Positions 41,691 to 53,200 of a stretch of DNA of 53,200 nt are shown one piece after another. A model generated the notes under the pieces. It was not told where the DNA came from and made no database searches. It worked only from the letters and a program-made list of their open reading frames with translations. Both the position numbers and the translations under genes were made by a program. The DNA is from an uncultured Bacteroidia bacterium (GTDB lineage Bacteria; Bacteroidota; Bacteroidia; Bacteroidales; UBA932): contig CADBRH010000052.1 in the NCBI GenBank assembly GCA_902797035.1, forward strand, positions 1 through 53,200, written 5' to 3'. How positions within the stretch are numbered: the first letter of the stretch is position 1; each line of letters opens with the position of its first letter.

Positions 41691-42134
41691 ATGAAGACCT
41701 ACAAATTCAAGATTAACGGTAACGAGTACAATGTCGAGATCAACTCCGTGGAAGGAGCCGTCGCCGATGTCTCCGTGAACGGAACCTCGTACAAGGTCGA
41801 GATGGAGACCCCCGTAGCCCCCGCCCCCGTCATCGCGAACGCCAGTGAAGGGCCCAAGGCCAGTCCTGTTGATTCTTCGGCCTCGCCTAAGAATGACACC
41901 AACGCTCCGGCCCAAGGCGCCGGAAAGGCCGTCACCTCCCCTCTCCCTGGCGTTATCATCGAGGTCTCCGTCAAGGAGGGCCAGGCGGTGAAAGCCGGGC
42001 AGAAAGTGGCTGTGATCGAAGCGATGAAGATGGAGAACGAGATACAGGCCTCCACCGACGGTACCGTCACCGCGGTCCTTGTGAATAAGGGCGACTCTGT
42101 CCTTGAGGGCGCCGAGATAGTCAAGATAGCCTAG
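41691..42134 (+). CDS. Biotin carrier protein of the decarboxylase
   Basis: A 147-residue biotinyl-lipoyl domain protein. The ATG at 41691 begins MKTYKFKINGNEYNV and fits the family; an upstream in-frame ATG at 41631 lies inside the previous gene. An Ala/Pro-rich linker (about 40-78; PVAPAPVIANASEG, APAQGAGK) leads to the biotinyl domain. That domain has the classic AMKM motif with biotin-acceptor Lys113 (VIEAMKMENEI). It carries carboxybiotin between the alpha subunit and the membrane beta subunit. It is followed one base later by the beta-subunit gene. Confidence 0.93.
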   Translation: MKTYKFKINGNEYNVEINSVEGAVADVSVNGTSYKVEMETPVAPAPVIANASEGPKASPVDSSASPKNDTNAPAQGAGKAVTSPLPGVIIEVSVKEGQAVKAGQKVAVIEAMKMENEIQASTDGTVTAVLVNKGDSVLEGAEIVKIA

Positions 42135-42135
42135 G

Positions 42136-43278
42136 ATGAGTACCATCATAGAAAGCCTCCGGCAGTTTTGGTATTTCACCGGATTCGCCAACGCGACATG
42201 GCAGAACTTCGCCATGATCTTGATCGGCGTGTTGTTCATCACCATCGCTATCAAGAAGGGCTGGGAGCCTCTGCTTCTTGTCCCGATCGGGTTCGGCATG
42301 ATCATCGGGAACATCCCGATGTTCCCCGGGCTGAACATCGGGGTCTATGAGGACGGCTCGGTTCTGAACACCCTGTACCAGGGAGTGAAACAGGGATGGT
42401 ATCCTCCACTGATATTCCTTGGGATCGGCGCCATGACCGACTTCTCCGCCCTGATCTCTCAGCCACGTCTTCTACTGATCGGAGCCGCGGCCCAGACGGG
42501 CATTTTCGGGGCTTACCTGCTGGCTCTCGCGCTAGGTTTCGACCCCAACCAGGCCGGCGCCATCGGCATCATCGGTGGCGCTGACGGCCCCACAGCCATA
42601 TTCCTCTCCTCCAAACTGGCGCCGGACCTCATGGGAGCGATCGCCGTCAGCGCGTATTCGTACATGGCCCTGGTGCCTGTGATCCAAAGGCCTATCATGC
42701 TTGCCCTGACCACGAGGAAAGAGCGTCTCATGAAGATGCCCGCTCCCAGGCAGGTCAGCCAGAGGGAGAAAATCGTGTTCCCCATCGTTGGATTCCTCCT
42801 CACGGCTTTCATCGTTCCGTCAGGACTTCCCCTCCTGGGCATGCTTTTCTTCGGGAACCTGTTGAAAGAGAGCGGAGTGACCAGACGTTTGGCCGAGACC
42901 GCGAGAGGTCCTCTGATCGATGTCGTGACCACTTTGATAGGCCTGACCGTGGGCGCCTCGACACAGGCGGACAAGTTCCTCACGGGAGCTTCCCTGAAGA
43001 TATTCCTTCTCGGATTGCTGTCATTCGTGATCGCCACCACCGTCGGTGTCTTGTTCGTCAAGTTCTGGAACCTGTTCCTCAAGGGAGACAGGAAGATCAA
43101 CCCTCTCATCGGCAACGCCGGCGTCTCCGCCGTGCCGGACAGCGCCCGCGTGTCCGAGGTTGTCGGACGGGAATTTGACCCCAACAACCATCTGCTGATG
43201 CACGCCATGGGCCCGAATGTGGCCGGGGTCATAGGATCGGCGGTAGCGGCCGGTATCTTGCTAGGATTCCTCGGTTAA
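42136..43278 (+). CDS. Na+-translocating decarboxylase beta subunit (OadB/MmdB family)
   Basis: A 380-residue membrane protein with about 9-10 helices. It decarboxylates carboxybiotin and couples this to Na+ export. The family signature GGADGPTAIF lies at 147-156, within the region known to carry the essential Asp of OadB. LGIGAMTDFSALI (95-107) and a C-terminal ASTQADKFLTGASLKI and HAMGPNVAGVIGSAVAAG also match. Its partners immediately upstream complete the complex. Substrate specificity (methylmalonyl-CoA rather than oxaloacetate) is inferred from the neighbouring MmdA-type alpha subunit. The V-ATPase E gene starts 31 bp later without a visible promoter. Confidence 0.93.
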   Translation: MSTIIESLRQFWYFTGFANATWQNFAMILIGVLFITIAIKKGWEPLLLVPIGFGMIIGNIPMFPGLNIGVYEDGSVLNTLYQGVKQGWYPPLIFLGIGAMTDFSALISQPRLLLIGAAAQTGIFGAYLLALALGFDPNQAGAIGIIGGADGPTAIFLSSKLAPDLMGAIAVSAYSYMALVPVIQRPIMLALTTRKERLMKMPAPRQVSQREKIVFPIVGFLLTAFIVPSGLPLLGMLFFGNLLKESGVTRRLAETARGPLIDVVTTLIGLTVGASTQADKFLTGASLKIFLLGLLSFVIATTVGVLFVKFWNLFLKGDRKINPLIGNAGVSAVPDSARVSEVVGREFDPNNHLLMHAMGPNVAGVIGSAVAAGILLGFLG

Positions 43279-43309
43279 AGAGATTCTGACTAATAACACA
43301 ATCATAATT

Positions 43310-43918
43310 ATGGACAATAAACTCCAAGAACTCACCGACAAACTCTATAAAGAAGGACTGTCCAAAGGCAAGGAAGAGGGCGAGGCCATCATTATCAAGG
43401 CTCAGGAAAAAGCCACGATGATCATCGAGGACGCCCAGAAGAAGGCCAAGGAGATTATCAAGAAAGCCGAGGAGGACGCCAGAGATTTCCGGGTTAAAGT
43501 AGAAGGTGACGTGAAGATGGCCGCGACCCAGAGCGTGCAGGCGACCAAGATGGACATCGAGAACCTCATGGTCAAAGGTATGGTCGGCGGCAAGGCGGTC
43601 TCGGCGCTTTCTTCCGCCGAATTCGTGAAAGAGATCATCCAGGCCGTCGCCAGGAATTTCAACTCGCAGGAGAGCGTGGATCTTGAGATCGTCCTTCCTG
43701 AGAGCCTTAAAAGCGAGCTGGAGCCATTCGTCAGCGGGGAACTCGCCAAAAGTCTGTCCTCAAAAGTCTCGGCTTCTTTCTCAGGCAAGGTGGCCGGCGG
43801 TTTCACTATCGGGCCTAAGGACGGGTCATATTTCATAGATCTGACCTCCGAGGCGTTCGAGAGCCTTATCAGCGAGTACATGAGACCCATGACACGTAAG
43901 ATGCTCTTCGGAGAGTGA
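43310..43918 (+). CDS. V-type ATP synthase subunit E
   Basis: A 202-residue peripheral stalk subunit. The first two thirds of the N-terminal half is a long charged helix (LTDKLYKEGLSKGKEEGEAI, continuing to about residue 90) typical of the E-subunit coiled coil. The C-terminal globular part (about 110-202) has VARNFNSQESVDLEIVLPES and GFTIGPKDGSYFIDLTSEAFESLI. It is first in the order E, DUF2764, A, B, D, I, K seen in many Bacteroidota, Chlamydiae and spirochetes. Its stop overlaps the next start (TGATG). Confidence 0.87.
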   Translation: MDNKLQELTDKLYKEGLSKGKEEGEAIIIKAQEKATMIIEDAQKKAKEIIKKAEEDARDFRVKVEGDVKMAATQSVQATKMDIENLMVKGMVGGKAVSALSSAEFVKEIIQAVARNFNSQESVDLEIVLPESLKSELEPFVSGELAKSLSSKVSASFSGKVAGGFTIGPKDGSYFIDLTSEAFESLISEYMRPMTRKMLFGE

Positions 43919-44526
43919 TGGCGAACTACGAGTACATAATCGCCAGCCTGCCCCCTCTTTCCCCCGATTGGAGATTCGGGGAAGGGAGGACTCTTGATTA
44001 CTATCTTGACTGGATCAAGTCCCGATTATCGGCAAGAGACGCGAAAACGGTAGACACCCTTATCGACGGGTTCAAGGAAGAGAGTCTGGGCAAGGAGTTT
44101 TACGAGGCCGCCCTAAAGAGCGGGAACCGCTTCATAAGGGAATATTTCTCCTTCGACCTGAACTTCCGCAACGTGAAGGCCAGGTTTGTGAACAACGCTT
44201 TCGGCAGGCCTGAGGACACCGACACCATCGACCTTGAGACAGGCGTGTTCGAAGAGGCCGGGAAAGTCGAGGAAGCGCTCTCCGGCTCCGACATCATCGC
44301 TCGGGAGAGAGCGCTGGACTCGATACGATGGGAGAAGATAGGAGCTTTGACCACTTTCAACTATTTCGACATGGACGCCATCCTGGGTCTGGTCGCCAAG
44401 ATGCTTCTGGTTGACAGGTGGCACTCTCTCGACGAGGAGAGGGGCCGCGACATGTTCGACACCTTGATCGCGGAGACAAGAAGAACTTTCGGCGGCGTGA
44501 GATACACGGCGCCCGCGAACGAATAA
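43918..44526 (+). CDS. DUF2764 protein, V-ATPase-associated
   Basis: A 202-residue protein of the DUF2764 family. It starts at the ATG overlapping the previous stop; a GTG one codon upstream is in frame. Opening residues YIIASLPPLSPD and the WEKIGALTTFNYFDMDAILGLVAKMLLVDRW segment are typical. DUF2764 is found in bacterial V-ATPase operons in the position where archaeal operons carry subunit C (the rotor-stator connector). A C-like role is often assumed but is inference. No transmembrane segment is present. Confidence 0.85.
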   Translation: MANYEYIIASLPPLSPDWRFGEGRTLDYYLDWIKSRLSARDAKTVDTLIDGFKEESLGKEFYEAALKSGNRFIREYFSFDLNFRNVKARFVNNAFGRPEDTDTIDLETGVFEEAGKVEEALSGSDIIARERALDSIRWEKIGALTTFNYFDMDAILGLVAKMLLVDRWHSLDEERGRDMFDTLIAETRRTFGGVRYTAPANE

Positions 44527-44541
44527 CACGAGAATCATGAT

Positions 44542-46296
44542 ATGAAGACAACTGGTAAAGTAACAGGAATCGTCTCCAACCTGGTCACAGTCCAGGTGGA
44601 CGGGCCTGTGGCCGAGAACGAGCTTTGCTATATCACACTAGGGGGTGTTCCACTCCTGGCCGAGGTCATCAAGATCAACGGTGACAAAGCCTCCGTCCAG
44701 GTTTTCGAGAGCACCCGCGGGCTCAAGAACGGGGACACGGTCGAGTTCGAGGGGAGGATGCTCGAGGTCACCTTGGGTCCGGGACTTCTGTCCAGTGTTT
44801 ACGACGGTCTGCAGAACAATCTCACCACCATGGAATCGGTGTTCCTCAAGAGAGGCGAATACACCGATCCTCTCGACCACGACAAGATGTGGGAGTTCAC
44901 CCCCATCGCCTCAGAGGGAGACACCGTAGTGGCCGGGGACTGGCTCGGTGAGGTCAAGGAAGGCTGGCTGCCACATAAGATAATGGTCCCTTTCTCTTTC
45001 AAGGGAGAGTTCAAAGTCAAGAAAGTTGTTCCTGCCGGGAGCTACAACATTGACATGATCGTGGCGACCCTCACGGATGAGGCGGGAGAATCGAGATATG
45101 TCACAATGACGCAGAAATGGCCGGTCAAGGTGGCTGTCAAGGCCTACAGGGAGAAACCCAGGCCCCAGAAGATCATGGAGACTGGAGTGAGATGCATCGA
45201 CACTTTCAACCCAATCGCCGAGGGAGGCACGGGATTTATCCCAGGCCCCTTCGGGTGCGGTAAGACCGTCCTTCAGCACGCTATCGCGAAGCAGGGCGAG
45301 GCCGACGTGATAGTCATGGCGGCCTGCGGCGAGAGGGCCAACGAGGTCGTGGAGATATTCACGGAATTCCCAGAGCTGATCGACCCGCACACAGGAAGGC
45401 GCCTTATGGAGCGCACCACCATTATCTGCAACACCTCCAACATGCCCGTGGCTGCCCGCGAGGCCTCGGTTTACACCGCGATGACGATCTGTGAGTATTA
45501 CCGGGCCATGGGCCTGAAATGCCTCCTGCTCGCTGACTCCACGTCTCGTTGGGCGCAGGCGCTCAGGGAGATGTCCAACAGGATGGAGGAACTTCCAGGA
45601 GCTGACGCCTTCCCTGTTGATTTGTCCGCTATTATCTCCAACTTCTACTCGAGGGCCGGGATGGTCGTGCTGAACAACGGGCAGACAGGCGCGGTGACCT
45701 TCATAGGCACGGTCTCCCCGGCCGGAGGAAACCTCAAGGAGCCTGTGACCGAGTCCACCAAGAAGGCCGCCAGGTGCTTCTACGGGCTCGAGCAGAACCG
45801 CGCCGACCAGAAAAGGTACCCGGCCGTCAACCCCATCGAGTCCTATTCCAAATACCTCGAGTACCCAGAGATCGTCTCCTGGCTCGACGAGAACGTGCAA
45901 CACGGATGGGTGGACAACGTGCTGAAAGCCAAGAACACGCTCAGAAGGGGCCGGGAGGCCTATGAGCAGATCAACATCCTCGGCGACGACGGGGTTCCTA
46001 TCGGCTACCACGTCAGTTTCTGGAAGTCGGAGCTGATCGACTTCGCTTTCCTACAGCAAGACGCGTTCGACAGCGTCGACGCCCTGTGCCCCATCGAGCG
46101 TCAAAAATACATGCTCGACCTTACCCTGGAACTCTGCGACATCGAGTACCAGTTCGAGGACTTTGAGAAATGCAGGGACTTCTTTAAGGAGCTGATCAAC
46201 GACTTGCGCCAGATGAACTATACCGAGTTCCACAGCGAGGCGTTCGAGGCATACGCTAACAAAACCCGTAAACTGGCTCGTGAATATGGCGAATAA
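44542..46296 (+). CDS. V-type ATP synthase subunit A (catalytic)
   Basis: The 584-residue catalytic subunit. P-loop GPFGCGKT is at 235-242. LLADSTSRWAQALREMSNRMEELPGADAFP and NFYSRAGMVVLNNGQTGAVT are subunit A signatures. The bulge (non-homologous) region around residues 110-190 is present, which separates A from F-type beta. Length is normal (580-600). It hydrolyses or makes ATP at the A/B interface. It overlaps the B gene by 11 bp. Confidence 0.96.
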   Translation: MKTTGKVTGIVSNLVTVQVDGPVAENELCYITLGGVPLLAEVIKINGDKASVQVFESTRGLKNGDTVEFEGRMLEVTLGPGLLSSVYDGLQNNLTTMESVFLKRGEYTDPLDHDKMWEFTPIASEGDTVVAGDWLGEVKEGWLPHKIMVPFSFKGEFKVKKVVPAGSYNIDMIVATLTDEAGESRYVTMTQKWPVKVAVKAYREKPRPQKIMETGVRCIDTFNPIAEGGTGFIPGPFGCGKTVLQHAIAKQGEADVIVMAACGERANEVVEIFTEFPELIDPHTGRRLMERTTIICNTSNMPVAAREASVYTAMTICEYYRAMGLKCLLLADSTSRWAQALREMSNRMEELPGADAFPVDLSAIISNFYSRAGMVVLNNGQTGAVTFIGTVSPAGGNLKEPVTESTKKAARCFYGLEQNRADQKRYPAVNPIESYSKYLEYPEIVSWLDENVQHGWVDNVLKAKNTLRRGREAYEQINILGDDGVPIGYHVSFWKSELIDFAFLQQDAFDSVDALCPIERQKYMLDLTLELCDIEYQFEDFEKCRDFFKELINDLRQMNYTEFHSEAFEAYANKTRKLAREYGE

Positions 46297-47608
46297 AGCA
46301 TATCAAAGAATCTACACCAAACTGGACGCCATCACGAAGGCGACAGTCTCCCTTAAAGCGAAGGGGGTCTCGAATGACGAGTTGGCGGTCGTGGGCGGAC
46401 GCCTGGCCCAAGTCGTGAAGACAAAGGGCGACCTGGTGACCCTCCAGGTGTTTTCCGGGACTGAGGGTATTCCCACCGACGCCGAGATCACATTCATCGG
46501 ACAGCCCCCGACTCTCAAAGTCTCCGACCAGCTTTCCGGTCGATTCTTCAACGCCTACGGCCGCCCCATCGACGGCGGGCCTGAGGTGGAGGGCGAGGAA
46601 AGGGAGATCGGCGGACCTTCCGTCAACCCTTACAAAAGGCGCCAGCCCTCGGAGTTGATCCCGACCGGGATCGCCGGCATCGACCTCAACAACACGATTG
46701 TCTCCGGGCAGAAAATCCCCTTCTTCGCCGACCCTGACCAGCCATACAACCAGGTCATGGCCGACGTGGCCTTGAGAGCGGACGTGGACAAGATCATTCT
46801 CGGGGGGATGGGACTGTCAAACGACGACTACCTGTTCTTCCGCAACGCCTTCGAGGAGGCCGGGGCCTTGGACAGGATCATCTGCTTCGTCAACACGACT
46901 GAGGATCCGCCGGTGGAGCGTCTGCTCGTCCCGGACATGGCTCTCACGGCGGCTGAGTACTTCGCCGTTGACAAGAACGAGAAAGTTCTTGTGCTGCTCA
47001 CTGACATGACACTTTACGCCGACGCCCTCTCTATCGTGTCGAACCGTATGGACCAGATCCCCTCGAAGGACTCCATGCCCGGATCCCTGTATTCGGATCT
47101 CGCCAAGATTTACGAGAAGGCGGTACAGCTGCCCACGGATGGCTCCATAACGATTATCGCCGTCACGACCCTGAACGACGGGGACATCACCCACGCCATC
47201 CCGGACAACACCGGATACATCACTGAGGGACAGCTGTTTCTCCGCGCTGACTCCGACTCGGGGAAGGTCATCATCGACCCCTTCCGCTCCCTCTCAAGGC
47301 TTAAGCAAAGAGTCCAGAACATCAAGACGCGCGAGGATCACAGCCAGGTCATGAACGCCGGCGTGAGGCTTTTCGCGGACGCGCAGAACGCCAAGACGAA
47401 ACTCGAGAACGGATTCGACCTCTCCGACTACGACCATCGTTGTCTCGAGTACGCCAAGGAATACGCCACAAGGCTGCTCTCGATCGATGTCAACATCTCC
47501 ATCACAGAGATGCTCGACACGGCCTGGGAGCTCTTCGGGAAGTATTTCAGCAAGGCCGAGACCGGTATCAAGCAATCCCTGATCGACAAATACTGGAAAG
47601 GCCGATAG
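46286..47608 (+). CDS. V-type ATP synthase subunit B (regulatory)
   Basis: The 440-residue non-catalytic subunit. The ATG at 46286 gives MANKAYQRIYTKLD; an in-frame GTG at 46280 lies two codons upstream. The P-loop is lost, as expected for B, with SGQKIPFFADPDQPYN at the equivalent position. SNRMDQIPSKDSMPGSLYSDLAKIYEKA and PDNTGYITEGQLFL match the family. It forms the A3B3 head with the preceding gene product. Confidence 0.96.
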   Translation: MANKAYQRIYTKLDAITKATVSLKAKGVSNDELAVVGGRLAQVVKTKGDLVTLQVFSGTEGIPTDAEITFIGQPPTLKVSDQLSGRFFNAYGRPIDGGPEVEGEEREIGGPSVNPYKRRQPSELIPTGIAGIDLNNTIVSGQKIPFFADPDQPYNQVMADVALRADVDKIILGGMGLSNDDYLFFRNAFEEAGALDRIICFVNTTEDPPVERLLVPDMALTAAEYFAVDKNEKVLVLLTDMTLYADALSIVSNRMDQIPSKDSMPGSLYSDLAKIYEKAVQLPTDGSITIIAVTTLNDGDITHAIPDNTGYITEGQLFLRADSDSGKVIIDPFRSLSRLKQRVQNIKTREDHSQVMNAGVRLFADAQNAKTKLENGFDLSDYDHRCLEYAKEYATRLLSIDVNISITEMLDTAWELFGKYFSKAETGIKQSLIDKYWKGR

Positions 47609-47610
47609 GA

Positions 47611-48220
47611 ATGGCTATCAAGTTTCAATACAACAAGACCGCGCTGAACAACCTGCAGAAGCAGCTCAAGACGCGCCAGAAAGCCCTCCCCACATTGCAG
47701 AACAAGGAGAGCGCGCTGAGGCTTGAGGTGCGGAAAGCGAAGGACAAGAGCGAGAGCCTGATTCGGGAACTGGACGAGGCGGAGAAAAGATATGACTACC
47801 TCGCCCCGCTTTGGAACGAGTTCGAGCATGACATTGTGTCCATCTCCGACGTGGAGCTCAAGACGGTGAAGGTGGCCGGAGTCAAGTGTCCGGAGCTGGG
47901 TGAGATAAAATACGACATACGACCTTTCAACACCTTTGTGAAGCCGGCGTGGTATATGGACGGCGTAGCGATTCTCAAAGAGCTTTCCCGCCTGGGGATA
48001 GAATCAGAGGTTTACAAGGAGAAAAGAAGGATCCTGGACTTCCAAAGAAAAAAGACCACTCAGAAGGTCAACCTATACGAGAAAGTCCAGATCCCGGGAT
48101 ACCAGGAGGCTATCCGCAAGATAAAAAGGTACATGGAGGACGAGGAGAACCTGAGCAAGGCGTCTTCCAAGATAGTCAAGGAACGCCACGCCGCGGAGGA
48201 AGAAATGGAGGAGGAGAGCC

Positions 48221-48228
<8 letters not shown>
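47611..48228 (+). CDS. V-type ATP synthase subunit D
   Basis: The 205-residue central rotor shaft subunit. The start MAIKFQYNKTALNNLQKQL lies 2 bp after the B stop. A long N-terminal and a long C-terminal helix with few hydrophobic clusters form the expected antiparallel coiled coil (about 1-75 and 130-205). The middle GVKCPELGEIKYDIRPF region is the globular tip. A downstream overlap of 8 bp with subunit I fits translational coupling. Confidence 0.92.
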
Positions 48229-50501
<2,273 letters not shown>

Positions 50502-50502
<1 letters not shown>

Positions 50503-51956
50503 TGAGCCTGATCAAATCAATCTCCGGGATTCGGGGAACCATCGGAGGGAAGCCCGGGGAAGGGCTTTCCCCCGTTGATATCGTGGGTTTCACATATGCC
50601 TATTGCGCCACCCTGCCCCAAAGGAAGCCGAAACCTGAGGGGGAGCGCTACAAGATCGTCGTCGGAAGGGACGCCAGGCTATCCGGTCCCATGGTCGAGA
50701 GCCTCGTGACAGGCACTCTTGTGGCTTGCGGGATAGATGTTGTCAAGATTGGTCTGGCGTCCACGCCGACCACTGAGATGGCCGTCGTTTTCGCCGGAGC
50801 GGACGGAGGCATAATCCTGACGGCTTCCCACAATCCCCGCCAATGGAACGCCCTGAAGTTGCTGAACGATAAGGGGGAGTTCCTCACAGCCGAGGAGGGC
50901 CAGGCCATCCTGGAAGTCGCCGCGAAAGGAGAATTCGATTTCGCCGGAGTGGACGAGCTCGGCCATGTCACCGAGCATGACTACACCGACGAGCATCTTG
51001 ACGCCGTGCTCGCCCTTCCCGATGTGGATGTCGAGGCCATCGCGACCGCAGGGTTCAAGGTTGTCCTAGACTCCATCAACTCTGTCGGAGGTATAATCAT
51101 GCCAAAACTTCTGGAGAGGCTCGGAGTTGATTGTTTGTGCCTGAACCGGGAACCGACCGGCGACTTCGCTCATAATCCGGAGCCGCTGCCAGCCAACCTC
51201 GTCGACTTGAGCGCCGAGGTCGTTCTCGCGAAGGCGGATCTCGGGATATCCGTGGACCCTGACGTGGACCGCCTTGCTTTCATCTGTGAGGACGGGGAGC
51301 CTTTCGGGGAGGAATACACCCTTGTCAGCGTGGCCTCATATCTCTTCGAGAGGGCCGCGAGAATCGCCGAGGCCGAGAGCCTCAGCCTCGAGGAGGTGAC
51401 CTATCCATATTCCCCTGTATCTTGCTCAAACCTTTCGAGCAGCAGGGCCTTGAGGGATGTCACAGAGAGTTTCGGCGGTACTTATAAGGCCTCTGCCGTG
51501 GGCGAGGTGAATGTCACGACATTGATGCGCTCTTCCAACGCCTTGATCGGCGGCGAGGGGAACGGGGGTGTCATCTTCCCCGCCCTCCATTACGGGAGGG
51601 ACGCCATGGCCGGAGTCGCGCTGTTCCTCTCGAACCTCGCGAGGAAGAAGATGAAAGTCAGCGAGCTGAAAAAGACATACCCTGAGTACCACATGGCGAA
51701 AAACAGGATAGAGCTTTCAGACAAGAGCCTGATAGACAAGATTTTGAATAAGCTCGAAGAGGTCTATGCCAGCGAGGACGTGAACCGCGAGGACGGGGTG
51801 AAGATCAGTTTCGAGGCTGAGCGGAAGTGGGTGCATCTGCGCCGCTCAAACACTGAGCCGATTATCAGGATTTATTCAGAGGCCCCCACAGCCGAGGCCG
51901 CCGAGGCCCTCGCCGAGGAGGTCATCCGTATCGCGGGCACTGTCATTAATGGTTAG
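50502..51956 (+). CDS. glmM: Phosphoglucosamine mutase / phosphohexomutase
   Basis: A 484-residue alpha-D-phosphohexomutase. In peptidoglycan precursor synthesis GlmM converts glucosamine 6-phosphate to glucosamine 1-phosphate. Opening SISGIRGTIGGKPGEGLSP, the phosphoserine loop TASHNP (Ser109), the metal loop DPDVDRL near residue 248, the sugar loop GGEGNGG near residue 350, and the phosphate loop RRSNTEPIIRIY at the C-terminus are present. These favour GlmM over phosphomannomutase, but specificity cannot be fully settled by eye. Its ATG overlaps the ntpK-like stop, so it is translationally linked with the ATPase genes. Confidence 0.88.
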
Positions 51957-51961
51957 CGGAC

Positions 51962-53026
51962 ATGTTCTCGTTCAGGACCACGGCGCTGGAGGACCAGCTG
52001 GACAAGGCTTTGCTTGGAGGCAAGGTCGGGTGTTTCTGCACCCAGAACTGCTGGGACACCGCCCGGGGCCGCTACATGCACGACCTTTTCAGGGAGAGAG
52101 GCAACCTCGCCGCCCTTTTCAGCCCGAGGGACACCGAGCTTACCCCAGGCACAAACCATATCGCCTTCGAGCCATCTGACTTCACTGACCTGGACGCTGT
52201 CGTGGTCGAGATCCAGGACGCCGGGGCGAGATATTTCAATTACACCAAGGACGTTTTCCGCCTTATGGAGATCATGACCGGGATGGAGAACTCCCCTTCC
52301 CTGTACATCGTCGATCATATCAACCCGGCGGGAAGGATTGTCGAGGGCTCGATGCCTTCAGGGACAGCGGAGCCGCATACTCCAAAGGTCGCTCACCGTC
52401 ACGGGCTCACGCTCGGGGAGCTTTGCGCGCTGTACTACAACGAGATAGGGGCCTCGTTCCCCCTGCATGTAATCTCCGCTCTGGCCAGCGACGCCACAAG
52501 GCAACTACTGCCTTGGACAATAGCGCCCGCCTCTGATATTCCCGGAATGTTCACATGCCAGATGTACCCGGGAGGAGGCCTGTGGAACAACACCACCATC
52601 ACCCCCGCCATCGGCACGGCCCGTCCGTACGAGTATTTCGGGGCTCCCTTCATCAAGCACAGCCAAGTTGACATCATCCCGGCTCCACCCGGGACTCTGA
52701 TGCGGCCATGCACGTTCACCCCCGCCGCCGGACGGCACCAGGGGCAACGCTGTCAGGGCTACCAAATCATGCTCCAGCCTGGCGCGGAGTATCACTCGCT
52801 CCTGCACACTGTCCGTCTGATCAGGTACTTCCTTGAGAGATACCCTCAATTCGAGCTGCTCCCCGGCTTCGAAGAGAAACTCGCCGACTCGACGCTGTTG
52901 GCCTACATCGAGGGGAAAACGGATTATCAGGAGGCCCGGGAGCATGTCAAGCTGGAAGAGCAGAAATGGATCCGCAAGGCCAAGCGCTACACCCTATACG
53001 ATGACCAGCCATACAGGATCAAATGA
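51962..53026 (+). CDS. DUF1343 protein, NamZ-like exo-beta-N-acetylmuramidase family
   Basis: A 354-residue DUF1343 protein. Family motifs are VEIQDAGARYFNYTKDV near residue 80, IVDHINPAGRIVEG near 115, HGLTLGELCALYYN near 145 and CQMYPGGGLWNNT near 200. The usual GRGTxxPFExxGAP motif appears as AIGTARPYEYFGAPF. NamZ from Bacillus releases MurNAc from the ends of peptidoglycan fragments. Most Bacteroidota homologues are exported and about 400 residues long. This one begins directly with a polar sequence and shows no signal peptide or lipobox, so a cytoplasmic role (for example turnover of imported muropeptides) is inferred. It lies five bases after glmM. Confidence 0.85.
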   Translation: MFSFRTTALEDQLDKALLGGKVGCFCTQNCWDTARGRYMHDLFRERGNLAALFSPRDTELTPGTNHIAFEPSDFTDLDAVVVEIQDAGARYFNYTKDVFRLMEIMTGMENSPSLYIVDHINPAGRIVEGSMPSGTAEPHTPKVAHRHGLTLGELCALYYNEIGASFPLHVISALASDATRQLLPWTIAPASDIPGMFTCQMYPGGGLWNNTTITPAIGTARPYEYFGAPFIKHSQVDIIPAPPGTLMRPCTFTPAAGRHQGQRCQGYQIMLQPGAEYHSLLHTVRLIRYFLERYPQFELLPGFEEKLADSTLLAYIEGKTDYQEAREHVKLEEQKWIRKAKRYTLYDDQPYRIK

Positions 53027-53044
53027 TAAAATTGACCTCGAACG

Positions 53045-53075
53045 CTTGATTATTCGGATAAAAGGGTTATCTTTG
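53045..53075 (+). promoter_or_regulatory. Promoter of rpmE2
   Basis: CTTG (53045-53048), 19 bp, then TATCTTTG (53068-53075), close to the full consensus. It lies 45 bp before the ATG at 53121. Confidence 0.7.
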
Positions 53076-53120
53076 CAGGCTTTTTACAGCGAATGATTGT
53101 ACAATTAAGATCGTAAAGCA

Positions 53121-53200
53121 ATGAAAAAAGGACTTCATCCCGAAACCTACCGCCTTGTAGCTTTCAAGGATATGTCAAACGAGACCGTGTTCATCACCCG
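53121..53200 (+). CDS. rpmE2: 50S ribosomal protein L31 type B (partial, start only)
   Basis: The first 26 codons before the window edge. The sequence begins MKKGLHPETYRLVAFKDMSN and continues ETVFIT, which matches the N-terminus of type B L31. Type B lacks the zinc-binding Cys of type A, and no Cys is seen in this part. The promoter at 53045-53075 indicates its own transcript. Confidence 0.9.
   Translation, partial: MKKGLHPETYRLVAFKDMSNETVFIT

Noticed and set aside
43279-43309. Possible separate promoter for the V-ATPase genes
   Set aside because: The 31-bp gap has no TAnnTTTG or TTTG boxes with usable spacing.

Overview
The window reads as the chromosome of a GC-rich member of the Bacteroidota, most likely Bacteroidales. 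The evidence is three SusC/SusD pairs, lipoproteins with Bacteroidota-type lipoboxes, promoters of the TTTG-N19/20-TAnnTTTG type, a GSCFA protein, type-B L31, and a V-type ATPase of the E/DUF2764/A/B/D/I/K type. The genus cannot be fixed from sequence alone. There are no tRNA, rRNA, CRISPR, IS or phage features, and no gene-free gap longer than 212 bp.

Region 1 (1-21321) is a polysaccharide utilization locus (PUL) on the minus strand. In transcription order it holds SusC-SusD, a second divergent SusC-SusD, a surface glycan-binding lipoprotein, a strong intrinsic terminator, two paralogous GH71/99-like proteins, a DUF5722 protein, then rhamnulokinase (rhaB) and L-rhamnose isomerase (rhaA, cut by the window edge). 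A divergent AraC-type regulator (20425-21321) flanks it. A 20-bp motif (17/20 identical) lies just upstream of both the first susC promoter and the rhaB promoter. This links uptake, the uncharacterised enzymes and rhamnose catabolism into one candidate regulon. No classical rhamnosidase is visible, so the GH71/99-like and DUF5722 proteins are the candidate depolymerases for a rhamnose-containing glycan.

Region 2 (21322-29141) has a 5'-nucleotidase-like lipoprotein, a GSCFA protein, and an orphan SusC/SusD pair with a near-consensus promoter, strongly biased codon use and a terminator after it.

Region 3 (29247-39052) is mostly housekeeping: ffh, lysA, pdxB, a DUF721/DciA-like gene, recF, a TPR membrane protein and a YebC-type regulator. 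Embedded in it is a small module: a short AraC-type HTH protein, an ABC ATPase, a permease, a YtrA-like GntR regulator, and a head-GIN lipoprotein gene broken by an in-frame stop.

Region 4 (39134-53026) looks like one long plus-strand transcription unit. It starts at a promoter that overlaps the yebC terminator. It encodes a Na+-translocating methylmalonyl-CoA decarboxylase-type complex (carboxyltransferase, LTD-OadG fusion, biotin carrier, beta subunit), then a V-type ATPase whose K subunit carries Na+-site residues, then phosphoglucosamine mutase and a signal-less DUF1343/NamZ-like protein. The layout suggests a sodium-coupled energy circuit. The window ends in rpmE2 (L31 type B), which has its own promoter.
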